DNA of 64,000 bases from Isochrysis galbana (GCA_018136815.1 CM030942.1:1489797-1553796); one strand, 5' to 3'; counted from the stretch's first letter, positions 20,338-31,340 are shown. Notes: generated by a model from the sequence alone, not told the origin. A program made the numbers and translations.

Positions 20338-21231
20338 CAAGGCTAGGGAATACATTGGCCAGTTAACCAGTTAAGTGTGTTAACTACCATTAAAGGGCAC
20401 CCGTGGGGATGCAACTGTTAACAAACAACCAAGTGGGATGCGCAAAGACGCAGTTAGCTAGCTAACTACCTGTGGCGTGCGCGGCCGCGGGGGCGCGGCC
20501 TCCGAGCGGCGCCGAGCGCCTTCGCCGCTGTTAGCGGCGCCGCGCTGCGCGCGCCCACCCTTGACATAAATAAGTAGGAGAGTCGTAGTAGCTTGTCACG
20601 ACATACTTTATACTTATTGAATGAGCTCACGCACACACGCAGCACATTCACATATCATCACATGCTATGTGGTGCTACGGTGCTACGCACAACGCAGCGC
20701 ATAGCACAACGCGACACAGCACACAGCACACAGCACACAGCACACAGCACTAGCACTAATCGGTATTGAATGAGGCGAAAAGCGAATTTTCGAGTGTCGA
20801 GTCCTTGGCCGACTTCTGAAGATCGCTATGCATCTTGCCGGCTGCCGAAAAGACACGCTCGACCCCGGCTGACGAGGCAGGCGCAGAGAAGTATTGCTTG
20901 ACCATTTTGGCGAGGACTGGCCACTTCGTCTCTTTCGCCCTCCACCACACGAGAAGATCCCATACAAGGTCCGTCTCCTCGGGCTCCGTGAGGTACTCTT
21001 CGAACTCATCCTTCTCTTGCACCTGTGCTTGCGCCGGGGGGAGGGGGGGGGGGCGCCCGGCGGGGGATATGCATACCATAATACGGCATACGGCTATTTT
21101 TAGACACGTCGATAGTTAACAAGATTGTTATCTACCACCCTCTAACCCCTGCCAGTTAACAAAACAAGTTCACCAGAGAGCACTAACAGGTTCCCAAAAA
21201 ACCTACCAGTTAATGGTATTCCCTAGCCTTG
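20338..21231 (-). mobile_element. 894-bp non-autonomous hAT element, second family
   Basis: Perfect 8-bp target-site duplication CACGCCCG (20330-20337 and 21232-21239). Terminal inverted repeats share CAAGGCTAGGGAATAC, with GTTAAC-rich subterminal repeats on both sides. Internally it keeps only the C-terminal transposase frame. A related right end occurs at 57846. Confidence 0.92.
20756..21079 (-). pseudogene. hAT transposase C-terminal dimerisation region
   Basis: About 107 codons including WWRAKETKWPVLAKMVKQYF and APASSAGVERVFSAAGKM, the conserved hAT dimerisation motif, ending SLFASFNTD. The N-terminal transposase is absent. It is closely similar to the frame at 57089-57466. Confidence 0.85.
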
Positions 21232-21386
21232 CACGCCCGTAAGAGAACGAAGAGAACCGCGAGAAAAGAACGACAAAAAAAACGACGCGATCTGACCCAA
21301 GAAAAGGTAAGACTCACGCCTGTTTACGGTATGTTTACAGGCCGACACCCCGAGCGACACACGAATGCCGCGAAACGCGGAGATAC

Positions 21387-22343
21387 TTGAAAAAGACGCG
21401 AGAAGAGGGGATACACACCGACACCGACTACCTAGGAGAGGTAGCCGGCACTGGGAAAGTAGCGGAAGCCGAGGAAACCCAATACTACCACCTACCAGCA
21501 AAATGGGAGGGCGGGTATAAAGGCCCGAGATTCATGGAATACCCGCTGGCGGACGAATATGCCATACGCAAAGGAAGGGTCGCTCTTGACGCGATCACCG
21601 TCTCCGACATCGCGCCAAAGAAGTGACTAAAACAAACCGAAAACACGCCCCGCAAGCGGCGAGGACCGCATGGGATAATAGACTGAACATCACGAAAGAC
21701 GAATGGAAACATATAGCTCGACTCTACACAATGCCGCTGCTAAAGCACACGGATAAACATCTACACTTCAAACATATTACTCACCGAAGGATCGGCACTA
21801 GAAACAGATTCCCAGATAGCCTGACAAACAAATGCAGACTATGCCACGACCACCAAGAAAGATCGTGTCATCTAGCATGGTGCCCCGCGACTAAAACGAT
21901 ATTCGAAACCATAGACGCTCTTGCAAAGCATACGCCTCCTCCTAAGAGATCGCGTGCACAGTGCACAGATAGCGAAAGACAGACTCTTCGCATACCCCGG
22001 TACGACCACCCCCGACAGCCTTAAAGCGCTCTATATAATTGCATGGAAATACATTGTAAAAGACTTCTATAGAGTAGACTACGAGGCGTATAATTTCCAC
22101 TACATACCAGTCCTTGAATCCACGCTAACGAGGTTTGCCACCCTAGTACGAGGCAGTACCGTGTCGGATCCCCGCAACTCCATGCGAACATATAAGGCCG
22201 CTCAGGGAAGAAAACCAAAGATCAAAAAAACGACGGAACTCAGCACCCCCATGTTTATCGAAGACAAGAAAGGCAGGCTACAACTCAGCAAGGAATTCGG
22301 CCTCGTAGCGAAAGCTCTCGGATTAGACGGGAGACTCGCATGA
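21387..22343 (+). pseudogene. LINE (non-LTR retrotransposon) ORF2 3' end, frameshifted
   Basis: Three overlapping frames (21387-21626, 21623-22024, 21921-22343) together read as the C-terminus of a LINE polyprotein. An RNase-H/linker-like part comes first, then a CCHC-type zinc motif (CRLCHDHQERSCHLAWC) typical of reverse transcriptase zinc-binding tails, then a LKALYIIAWKYIVKDFYRVD segment. At least two frameshifts break it. The last segment is homologous to the fragment at 25481-25681. The reverse transcriptase domain is not present in the window. Confidence 0.65.
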
Positions 22344-23798
22344 TGCGACGCGTCACCACGCTCTGACCGTCTGACCGATAGTTCGGATAGGCGGCTAGTC
22401 ATAACTACGAACGCACTGAGTGAACGCCCGTGCGCATTAGTATAACGACACCCTGCAACACTTTCTGTATAGACAGGTCACTCAACAGAACAGGAGGAAG
22501 GAGAGAATTTACTGTTGGGGACAGGTGCACCCCGCTTAGCTCGAACCCCCCGCACGACCCGGGCCCCTAAGTAGAGCACGAGGGGAGTTGCCGCAAGGCA
22601 GGGAGTGGGGGAGTGGGAAGAGAAAGGGCGTGGCTTCGAGAGCGTCTTCCAGTGCCACGAGTGAGGCGAGAATATTAAAAGGTTTTTTTTAGAGTCAGAT
22701 CTATACTATCTGTTCCTTTTGGAGAAACGCTGAGACGGCGTCCCTGAACGACATTGGATTGGATTTTGCTGGGCCAAACTTGCAAAGGTAAATTTCTTTC
22801 ATTTTATTGTAGTACTCCTCCACTCGTGTTATGATTTGTTCCGCTATTCTGCTATTCCGCTCCTACATCTACACTAGTTTCATCATCGAGATGCCCATGT
22901 TCTTCATATTTGTATATATTCATTGTATTGCTTCATTAAAGCGGTTTTCAGATCGGGATTCAATGAGTCAGGCGTAGGCCGTAGGCCAGGCGCGTAGGCG
23001 TAGAGCCTCTGTAGAGCGGCCGAATGAAATGTGTTGGGGCTCGAACTAGGGCGGTATGGCATAAGGCAGCACCGTGAGTGTAATGTGGACCCCTGGCCAG
23101 CTATAGTAGCTCAAGTCTTCAAGAGTTTTTCCTCGAAAGTGGTTCAAGCCGCCTGGCCTATTCGAAACAACTATATTCGAACGAGGGACATTGCATGAAA
23201 CACGGGCTGGAGGCCACGGTTTTCCATTGAACACACAAAAATTCAAGCAGACGCATGCACTGATGCCACAGTCAGCAGAAGCAGGACGTATAGACCCCAT
23301 TGTTATCGAGTGCTGCGGTTGCTGTCAACTAGCCATCTATAGCAAGAACAAGAGCAACAATAGCAATGGAAAGAATGATGAGATGCGGAACAGGGAATGG
23401 TGGTGAATTGGAGCGTGTATCTCCTTGGGTTCCCAGAGTTGAAGGAGTCCAGAAGCGTGTCGAAGCGGGAGTAATCCCAATTGGCACTGCATGCAGTGCG
23501 CAATGCCATTGCAATGCAGCAAGTGTTGTACATCTCGACATCCATGAAACAACTGACCATCACAAAGAAGAGTCCATAACCAGTCACTCTGCTGCAAGGA
23601 CTGCACCTGTGCGCTGGACGACTTTCGCAGATACCAGAAACGTCATCACCAGCTTCTCGGAGCACAATGCATCATAGAAGCGGATCCGTCAAGAAGGATC
23701 AATTGTGACACTGCAACCATCACTCAATGGCTTACGATACCACATGGTGGCATCTCGACGGCGCCCAAAGATTTGCACCCGTCACATTTTCCGGGCAG
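22344..23798. other. intergenic, repeat and SNARE 3' flank
   Basis: 22565-22690 holds a copy of the CCCCTAAGTAG...CCGCAAGGCAGG dispersed repeat followed by the AATATTAAAAGG motif. 23040-23798 has open frames on both strands without recognisable domains; part is probably the 3' UTR of the SNARE gene. Confidence 0.5.
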
Positions 23799-24242
23799 CT
23801 AGACGAAATGGACTAGAGGTTCATTGAAGAGCAGCGAGGCCAACCGTCGGCGGGTATTCCCGCTGCCACCACCACCACTGCCTCCACCAGCACTGCCTCC
23901 GCCACCACTGCCTCCACCACCACTGCTTGTAGCTTGTGATGCCGAGGAAATCACAGGGATCAAAATAGCAAGAAGCACAATGACACAGACGGCCGCGATG
24001 AGGAGGTTCATCTTGGCATTCTGGCGGCACATGTGTTTCTTCACCTGCCGCGAAGATTTTTGGAACGACTTGGCCTGTGAGGCGAGCTGTGAGCTCTTGT
24101 TCTCTAAAACCTCTGTTTTGTCAATGTTTGCCAACATCACATCGACGTTCTCCTGCATGACCACTCGGACGTCATTCACCTGCGCTTGGACCGCCTCGAT
24201 CGACGGCCCTCCACTTGAACCATTGTACTCGGCGGGCGGCAT
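23799..24242 (-). CDS. brevin-type R-SNARE (VAMP/synaptobrevin-like) with Asn at the zero layer
   Basis: 147 aa. Short N-terminus without a longin domain, a SNARE helix (about residues 16-76, AVQAQVNDVRVVMQENVD onward), a basic juxtamembrane segment (KKHMCRQNAKMN) and one membrane helix (80-98, LLIAAVCVIVLLAILIPVI). In the family it drives vesicle fusion by pairing with three Q-SNARE helices. Two oddities: aligning ENVDVMLAN with VAMP's NVDKVLER puts Asn39 where the ionic zero-layer Arg should be, and after the membrane helix there is a 49-residue luminal tail of Gly4Ser-like repeats ending in a hydrophobic stretch, whereas typical VAMPs end right after the helix. The ATG at 24242 is the only in-frame start. 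The tail could alternatively be an unspliced intron read-through. Confidence 0.75.
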   Translation of the reverse strand: MPPAEYNGSSGGPSIEAVQAQVNDVRVVMQENVDVMLANIDKTEVLENKSSQLASQAKSFQKSSRQVKKHMCRQNAKMNLLIAAVCVIVLLAILIPVISSASQATSSGGGGSGGGGSAGGGSGGGGSGNTRRRLASLLFNEPLVHFV

Positions 24243-24539
24243 GGCGGGCACCTCGGGTTATGAGAAGGGGCGGGAGCAAGGGCGGAGGGATTGGGGGTGG
24301 GCGGGGGCGGCCGAGGCAGGGCCGGAGGGGGCAGGCGCGGCGAGCACAAGGGAGGCAGAGAAGACTCCCAGACAACCTTGCTCGTTTACTGTTTTCTGGG
24401 TTGTGGCCATCGGGCTCGCTCCCCCCGCTCTCGCCTTGTGTGGTGCCAACCAACCCTCTCCATCCACCCCCCCTCCTCCCCCACCTAGATACCCCTACCT
24501 AGTAGCTACAGGTCATGAATTCCTCTGGATGACCCTGTC

Positions 24540-24637
24540 TTGTTGAGTGGGAGAGTGGAAGGAGGGGGGGTCGTTGGGTGGGGGGTGGAAGAGGGAAGAA
24601 GGGGAGAGGGGGGGAGAGGGAGGGGGGGGGGAGGGGG

Positions 24638-24669
<32 letters not shown>

Positions 24670-24675
24670 AGGAGG
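24540..24675. repeat. G/GA-rich tract upstream of SNARE gene
   Basis: G-rich then (GA)n on the plus strand, so CT/C-rich on the SNARE sense strand, 300-430 bp before its ATG. Confidence 0.9.
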
Positions 24676-24792
24676 AGAACACTGGTCGGGAGGAGGGTGC
24701 GTAATGTACCAAAACCGAGCTCTCTCCGTGGGCGGCTGTGCACGTATTGTAGATGGTAAAGAAGGCTGCTGCCGCCCCCATCTACTTCTCTA

Positions 24793-24818
24793 CTCTAGAG
24801 TACTCGAGTACTCTAGAG
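24793..24818. repeat. perfect 26-bp palindrome
   Basis: CTCTAGAGTA, CTCGAG, TACTCTAGAG: 13-bp arms with no spacer. A related half (AGAGTACTCTAGAG) recurs at about 24838-24852. Could form a cruciform. Confidence 0.9.
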
Positions 24819-24852
24819 CTCAGGCCTCAGGTAGGAGTAGAGTACTCTAGAG

Positions 24853-25480
24853 GCTTGCGCTTCGCAGAGTGCCCCCCCCCCCCTCTTCCCATGGCTCCCA
24901 GCTCCCAGAGCCCTCCCCAAGCCCCAGAGGAAGCCTAAGCCGGCCCTTCCTTGGGCACTATACTAGCCAGGCCCGCGATCTCCGATCTCCGCGCCAGAAA
25001 CCAAGCAGCCGCGCTCGAAGCTCGAAGCTCGAAGCTCGAAGACGTCCAGAAGGCTGCAACGTACTGTAGGTTGTAGCCCCATATTCTCGATTCCTTCTCT
25101 CTTCCCTCGCGCGCCTTCATGTTTGTCTCAAAGTATTATCCAAAGAACCGCGGTGGGGTATATGTGAGGCTTTGTGCTCACTGAGATTGTTGTTGAGACA
25201 CCGTGGCCCAAAGGTATCTTCGTGAGATCTGCAGTGCCACCAGGTGTCCCCGGTTCTAGACCCCACCCCCCACCCTGTAGCACTGTTTCACTCACTGTCT
25301 GTCATGACCTTTATGCTTTTTGTTGCCGCTCATGACCTTGCTGCTTTTTGCTTTTTGTTGCCGCCCGGGCTGCTCCCTGGCCCTGGCAGCCAGCGCGATA
25401 AAGTGGTGTTCGCCCAAAGTGGTCTAACACCAGTCCACTGTTAAATAAATCACGGGCCCTGCCCGAGCACACCGACACCC
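24853..25480. other. intergenic, no gene recognised
   Basis: Contains three direct copies of a 7-9 bp CTCGAAG unit (about 25012-25041). Nothing else is interpretable. Confidence 0.5.
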
Positions 25481-25681
25481 GACGGCCTCAAAGCTCTCTA
25501 CCTTAAAGCATGGGCATGGAGATACATAATAGGCGCCGACTTCTACGACAAAGTAGAATTTGATAACTACACCTTTCACCACGTGCCGGTCATCGAGAAA
25601 ACTCTGAGCAGGTTCACGGTTCTCGTCAGAGGCCTTGATCCCCCGGACAGAGTCTCGACCGCACGCACCAGCAAAGCCTGA
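25481..25681 (+). pseudogene. LINE 3'-terminal coding fragment
   Basis: Encodes DGLKALYLKAWAWRYIIGAD, an FHHVPVIEKTLSRF segment and a stop at 25679-25681, homologous to the end of the LINE fragment at 22010-22200. Only the last 66 codons remain. Confidence 0.7.
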
Positions 25682-25924
25682 CGTCTTTCTCGTGGAAGGC
25701 GGCGACAAGGGCAGCGCGAGCGACGACGTCGTATGCCTGGGGCGGGGGCGAAGACATGACGCAGGACAGGCGGTGGATGAGGAGGGAGAGGCGCGGTCGG
25801 AGGAGCTCTATGAACTTGAGGGAGCCGAGAAGTTGTTGCGTGCAGAGTTGGTGGGGCGCGAGCTTGGGAGAGGCACGGGGCGCGAGCTCGAGTGCGTCGG
25901 CGAGGGTGGCGAGGGACTTGCCGG

Positions 25925-26248
25925 CCGGGAGGCAATGAGCTTCCGGCGTACCTCGCGGCTTGTCGCGGGACTTGCATTGATCAATCGGATGTGCAAACAT
26001 TCACCAAAGATGTTCTCGGTTGGTGGGCATCCAACCATTCTAAGTTCCCCACATGGGCATCTGCCGCAAGAATTGCCTCTTCTTTGACTCCTAATTCTGC
26101 ATCGTGTGAGCGTGTATTTTCATTGCTTGCCAGCATGTTTGGTGCGGATCGTTCACTGAGTCTTGGTGATCAGATCTGCTCAGCCGCATTGATGTTGCGT
26201 TACAATAATAACGCTCGGAAAAGTGCGCCAACAGCTGAAAGGCTATAA
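25925..26248 (+). pseudogene. hAT transposase C-terminus, third family
   Basis: A frame of about 107 codons with VLGWWASNHSKFPTWASAAR and NSASCERVFSLLASMFGADR, the hAT dimerisation signature, ending at a stop at 26246-26248. The N-terminal transposase is missing, and sequence before about 25925 is not recognisably transposase. No terminal repeats identified. Confidence 0.7.
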
Positions 26249-26861
26249 GGGCTGAATGAGGTTATTGTGTGTACTGTGTGCGTCGAGTGGGGGCAATCCG
26301 TTTCCAGAGGAAGCGGGTGGTGGCTCCTTGGTGTGATCAACGCGACTTGTTTTGCGATCCGGGCCCCGTCGATCGTTGGAACTTCCGGCCGAGGGCTTAG
26401 GTTTCTCGGATTTGCTGGCAGAGGGCTGGGACGCTCCGAGGCGTTCCTTCACCATCCGGACAACCTCGTCGATATGGTTGATTGCGAAGGCGCCCTCTGT
26501 CACCTGGGGGTGGCGTAGCGCTTCAGCCCGTGCTTGCTCGGCGGGAGCCCGCCTCCATCACCATGCGCGCCATGTAGTCGTTGTGGGCGCTGATCGCCTC
26601 GAGCTTCGCCGCCATGGTCTCCATCTCGGTCAGCTCCGTATTGGGGTTGCCGGTCGGGCTCTTCATCATCTTGGCCATCTTGATAGCCCGTTGAACCCGC
26701 CTCTCTTGCTCTGCACGACGAGCGTCGACCTCGCTTGGGACGTGCTCCCACGGCGTCATTGACCGCCTCTCGCCCCCCTTCGTCGTGTAGCCATTGCGCG
26801 CCTCCTGGAAATACTTCCGGAGCTCGGTGCGGCGAATGTCGACCTCCCTCTCGCTCATCAT
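26243..26861 (-). pseudogene. unidentified coiled-coil protein with a frameshift
   Basis: Two minus-strand frames abut: 26523-26861 from an ATG (MMSEREVDIRRTELRKYF..., rich in Lys/Arg/Glu) and 26243-26503 (HPQVTEGAFAINHIDEVV... then a Ser/Lys-rich tail). They join if one base is added or lost in the GCGGGCTCCCGCC run near 26545-26560. It resembles the small accessory or gag-like proteins found near transposons, but I cannot name the family. Confidence 0.35.
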
Positions 26862-27084
26862 GGCTCTATCGCTCGCTGCTGTCGCTCGACGCTCCGTCCG
26901 CTGTCTTTCCTCCCCTCCCTCCTATGTGACTTCTCTCTCTGACTCTAATAATAGAGTTGTCGGAGATTGTAGCTCACTGCATCTCGCGTGTCTTCAGAAT
27001 CATTCCACTTCTTTCGTTGTTGTTGCAGATTGTTTCTCTTTCTTCGTTGATTGCCGTTGTTTGCAGGAGATGAGACGCGTATCG

Positions 27085-27374
27085 TCTGCGGTTGCACCCA
27101 CCGCAACACCCGAGCAGAACTCCTGTAAAAGGGAGAAATGGGAAATGGGTGGGACGATGCGTACAAATAGGTTGCCGCGTCAAGCTTCCGAATTTGTGCT
27201 CAAAGGGCCCACGGGTGCTCTCATCTTCTATTTTAAGCGTCGCCTTCAACGTTGGTTTCTCGGTTATTGTTGGTTTCTCTCGCCTCGTCGTTCTAATTCT
27301 GGATTCCTTCTGTTTCGGTTGCTTTGTTCTCCTTCCATGCCGCTCGTCGAGACGACTCGAATTTAGTCGGGGAG
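27085..27374 (+). mobile_element. 3' untranslated part of family-2 LTR retrotransposon, with polypurine tract
   Basis: Homologous to the region just inside the 3' LTR of the intact element (35151-35440, opposite strand): the GCAACACCCGAGCA...CTCCTGTAAAAGGGAGAA block is shared, and it ends in GTCGGGGAG directly before an LTR start TGTCG. No coding pol remains here. Confidence 0.7.
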
Positions 27375-28027
27375 TGTCGTATTCCATACGATGACAGACT
27401 TTTACTTGTAACCTGTGGGTTATTTTAAGCCTCAAGGTCTCGTCGATTGGTATTCCGCCTCTTCTCTTACTTTCTCTCGATGTCATCAAATGTTCCATGA
27501 CCGTCTTTTGTCTTCTCTCCGTGTATCGGTCATAGCTCCCCAGCGAGGTCCGCTCTCGTTGTGCCGACCCCGCTGTCGCATGTCTGCGCGCTGCTAAGTT
27601 GCCCTGGAGCCGACGCCTGGCGCCTGGCCGTCCGTCCAGGTGTGGTTAGTGGTTAGTTTTCGCCCCGTTTGGTTTAGTTTGTGTGTCTCTGTGGTCTCAA
27701 CTTTTTGAGTCCATTCGTTGTAGCCTCCCGTGTCTACCTCGGACCTAAGAAGCTCTCATTCTCACTCTCCCTCTCTCTCACTAGCTCGCTAGCTAGCCTC
27801 GTCTCTACTCTCCGACGCCACGCGTCGCGATCCTCCGACCTTCAGTCTTCAGTCTACCTCATCGCTCGTAGCGCCCGATGGCAGACACTCTCAGACCCGA
27901 CTCTTTCTATGATCTGTCAGACATCTTCCCGCCAGCAACAATCAACGACCCTATCACGACCGCGTCAGCTGCCGGCTCGATCGAACGGCCCTCTGCCTAT
28001 GAGCCTATAGTCATCGCGTGTTCGACA
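27375..28027 (+). repeat. LTR of family 2 (copy C), 653 bp, carrying gag start
   Basis: Starts TGTCGTATTCC after a polypurine tract and ends ...TGTTCGACA, giving TG...CA ends. The last 150 bp are an ATG frame (MADTLRPDSFYDLSD...) open to the LTR end. A partial second copy lies inverted at 15817-16112, with conservative protein differences and the same end point. Confidence 0.75.
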
Positions 28028-28659
28028 GGGGGTGAGCAGAGTAACGGGCGTGGCTGCATAGTTAAGCTGCAGAGTCGCGCGCGCGGCGAGACCATTGAGA
28101 AGATTTTTTTAGATGTTTGGAGTATCATATGATATCAGATGTGTGACATCATACTCAGTTCCATGGCTATAGTGTACTAATAGTGTCATGTGTCATATGC
28201 ATATGACAGTATGACGGAAGACGGAACAACCAGAGCACCATGTTTGGCCCCATACCAAGGGGGCCCAGTGATAGATAGCGACGTTGTGTAGACGAGAGGT
28301 AACATCGATCGGCTAGCGCACTCTAGCGTAGGGGTAATCGATGACGTTGCCACACCGACATTAGCACAGCTGACACGTCTACAATAGATCTCAACTTAGA
28401 CAACTATCCTTGTTCCTGCGTGTGATTTACTACTTTTGGCTTGTCTCCGAGCTGTGATAGCGATGGCTTCGGCGCCTCCGTCGTGGTCGGGAGGGGCCTA
28501 CTGCCCTGCTCGGCGATGTACGGCGGGGTACAGGTCGGTGTTAGTGCTGCAGGGCCAAGGGGCGACGGGACTGATGGACCGGTGCGTATCACTCGGATGA
28601 GACGCGCCACCAAGCCGGCGAGAATCCCACCGGTTGAGCGGCGAGGGTGGGTCAGTCTG

Positions 28660-28744
<85 letters not shown>

Positions 28745-29101
28745 CCCCCTCCTCTCTCCCTCTCCTCTCTAGCTCCTCTCCTCTCTCTGTCTTTCCTCTC
28801 CTCTTCTCTCCTTTCCCCCTTCCTCCTTCCCTTCCCCTCCTCCATCCATCCATTCACCCCACCCGACCCGACCCCCGAGGCGCAACTTGTGTTGAGCCCC
28901 TTAGTGGTGTGCATATGCCTCAGTCCGTACTGTTAGAGGCGCGCCTAGGTATAAGCTATCAGCTTCCCGACCGTCAGATATGTTCCTTTTTTCATTAGAG
29001 CCACCACTGCGTCCGCTGTTCGCAGGCTCACCGTGCTGCAGGACGCGGGGCATCTCGCTTCTTTCCTTTGCGCAACCCTGATAATTGAGCCGCCGTGCTC
29101 A
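28028..29101. other. intergenic with long CT microsatellite
   Basis: No gene recognised. The interval includes (CT)40 at 28662-28741 followed by C/T-rich sequence to about 28870, and possible upstream exons of the gene at 29102. Confidence 0.5.
28662..28741. repeat. (CT)40 microsatellite
   Basis: 80 bp of pure CT, about 360 bp upstream of the 29102 ATG on its sense strand. Confidence 0.97.
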
Positions 29102-30887
29102 ATGCTCTCAGCATATTTGAATGATGGCGCGCATATAGGATGCGAAGTGAGGTGGGCCCGGTACATCAGCTTCAGACGTGACAGGGGTAGAGTGCTGAGC
29201 CCCGTGAGTTCTCGCAGACGACAATGCCCTCGCACTAGTGCTGCACAGGCCGATGCGATGCGTGATCATGCAAACTTCATGTTGGACCATACAAACGTCA
29301 CGTTGGACTCGGAATGCGTCGTGCAGGCTGTGGAAGCATTCGACGGCGCTGTGCTGCTGGACCTTGCAGCTAATTGTTCGTACGTAGATGCCAGGCAACA
29401 CAAATGCTTGGATTCACATTTGCCGACCATAGCGCAACGATTGCCAGGCGCCATCAACTTGGGCACCTCATCTTCAAGCCGTCACATGCGTGTGGCATTT
29501 GGACAGGCTCTCAACGCCAGCTGTAGAGCGCAGCGCCCGTTCATGTGGCGCATAACGCTAAACGTTTACAGATGGCCCGCCTGGCTCCGCATCACTAATT
29601 TAGTGGGCGTGGCCTCGGGCTCCGTTCGGGGTGGGTACGGGGCGTACGCAGCCGTGAGGAGGCGCGGAGAGAGCCGGAGTCGGGAGAGTCTCACTGACGG
29701 CAATGGTAGCCGAGGGATTGCTTTCTTTCCTCCAGGATTCGATTGCCCACTAGTCATATTGAAGCCATCTGTGGAGGTGGTGAAAGCCGCGTTGCAGATG
29801 GCGGCGCATTTGGCAAATGCTCGATCTCATCACTTGTACTATGGTGATAAACTCCATGCAAGAAGGTTCTTGAGCGATGGCATCCTAAGGGAAGACGCGC
29901 CGCCAAGTGCCGATTCCTGGTCCGATGCACAGCTGCTCACTCGCTTGTACAGGTCTGTCGCGGTGATGAGGATCCGGCGTGGACGGTTCCTTCACGAACA
30001 TCAGCTGAGGTGTAATTCTTCGGCATCTGTGCTCCGACGACATGTTGAGGAATGGCTTGGATCAACGTCTCGTTCGCCCTCGCACTTGTTGACCAGAGAA
30101 TTGGCGGAGCGATCATGGAACGGCTCGATGAGCTCCCCAATAGGACAAGAAACGCAGCGTTTGGACGGCGATGTCACGCTGGCTGCCTTGCCAAGACCGC
30201 GCGCTACCTTCTCGCTCCCCGTGCCTAAAAAAAGCACGGCTGCTCTCCTGCAACCGCGCGCCCTCATCTTCTTCACTGACGACAAGCATCCAGCATATGC
30301 AGCCTCCGTCGTCCAAGAATTGAGCAAGATCTCAGCTTTCAATGCAGATTGGCCCAACAACTCGGAAGTCGACTGGATATCTGCGACGTCTCCACGCCAC
30401 AGCGCTAAGCGCCACATTACGAATTCAGATGGACATCTTTTAACTGGAGTCATTCACGGCGACCCCATTCTCACTCGCATGGGGCCAGCTGCAGCACTCA
30501 AACCTGGTAGAGGTGTGCGTTCATCACCTGCCTTTCAAGCAAAGCGTGTCGTGAGTGCGCCTAGTGACCGTGCTCTATGCGGTCGAGCTGGACCCGCACA
30601 GCAGCTCCCGCTCGTTGCGGCTTGAACGCCGTATGCACATCTCAAGGCATTTCCCTGTCTCATGCCATTTTTTGCGCGGCCGACGTGCTAATAAAAGTGC
30701 ATTGCTCCTATTGGCGACCCCGTACGGATTGCTGCTCCATTGCTCAGGGCATCGAGTCCGAGTCGACAACTACTTTGTGTATGCCTCGGCAATAACGATC
30801 ATGAAGGCTGCGGGATGGCAGGTGCCGGATGTTTGCCTAACAACAGGTGCTTTGGAAGGGGCCAAAAGGCATTGGAGCGGTGGTTGA
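29102..30887 (+). CDS. possible O-fucosyltransferase-like glycosyltransferase (exon structure uncertain)
   Basis: A long frame, open from before 29033 to 30625 with its first ATG at 29102, continues plausibly in another frame at about 30749-30887 after an acceptor CTCAG (VRVDNYFVYASAITIMKAAG, stop at 30885-30887). Suggestive pieces are VMRIRRGRF at about 29961, resembling the RRGD loop of O-fucosyltransferases but with Arg for Asp; ALIFFTDDKHPAYAASVVQ at about 30260, resembling their C-terminal FxTD segment; and the DNY.VYA motif. Several Asn-X-Ser/Thr sites fit a Golgi enzyme. No signal anchor is seen, so upstream exons may be missing. The missing Asp could mean an inactive or diverged enzyme. 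Family assignment is tentative. Confidence 0.35.
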
Positions 30888-31200
30888 ATAAGATGATTTT
30901 GTCCATGAGTTAAAGCCGTTTTAGAATGCATCATCGGTTCAAGACACCAATGCATCTACCTCTCTCATTTGCCGCAGCGCGAGCAACATACGTCTGTTTC
31001 CTCTTCTCCACAAGGACAGGACGGGGTACCTTGCCGTAATGAAATTAAGCTATATCTCAAGGAAAAAATATTCTTGAAGATGCCTGCTACGCTATTTCGT
31101 GCACTCCCCTCGCTGGGATCCCCACTTGATATCGCCCTTGCTTCCTCCCCGCACTCCTTCCCGTTCCCGCTCCCCCCCTCTTTCCTTTTTCTTCGGTTTC
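30888..31200. other. intergenic up to scaffold gap
   Basis: No gene recognised. The Ser/Pro/Phe-rich frame near the gap looks like low-complexity DNA. Confidence 0.5.
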
Positions 31201-31300
31201 NNNNNNNNNNNNNNNNNNNNNNNNNNNNNNNNNNNNNNNNNNNNNNNNNNNNNNNNNNNNNNNNNNNNNNNNNNNNNNNNNNNNNNNNNNNNNNNNNNNN
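31201..31300. other. scaffold gap (100 N)
   Basis: Exactly 100 N, a conventional placeholder, so the true distance is unknown. Confidence 0.99.
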
Positions 31301-31340
31301 GTAGTGGGCAGCCTCGTTGTGGTGGTGGTGGGCGTGAAAG

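Noticed and set aside
23303-23677. Frames on both strands left of the SNARE gene
   Set aside because: No domain and mutually overlapping; probably 3' UTR or intergenic.
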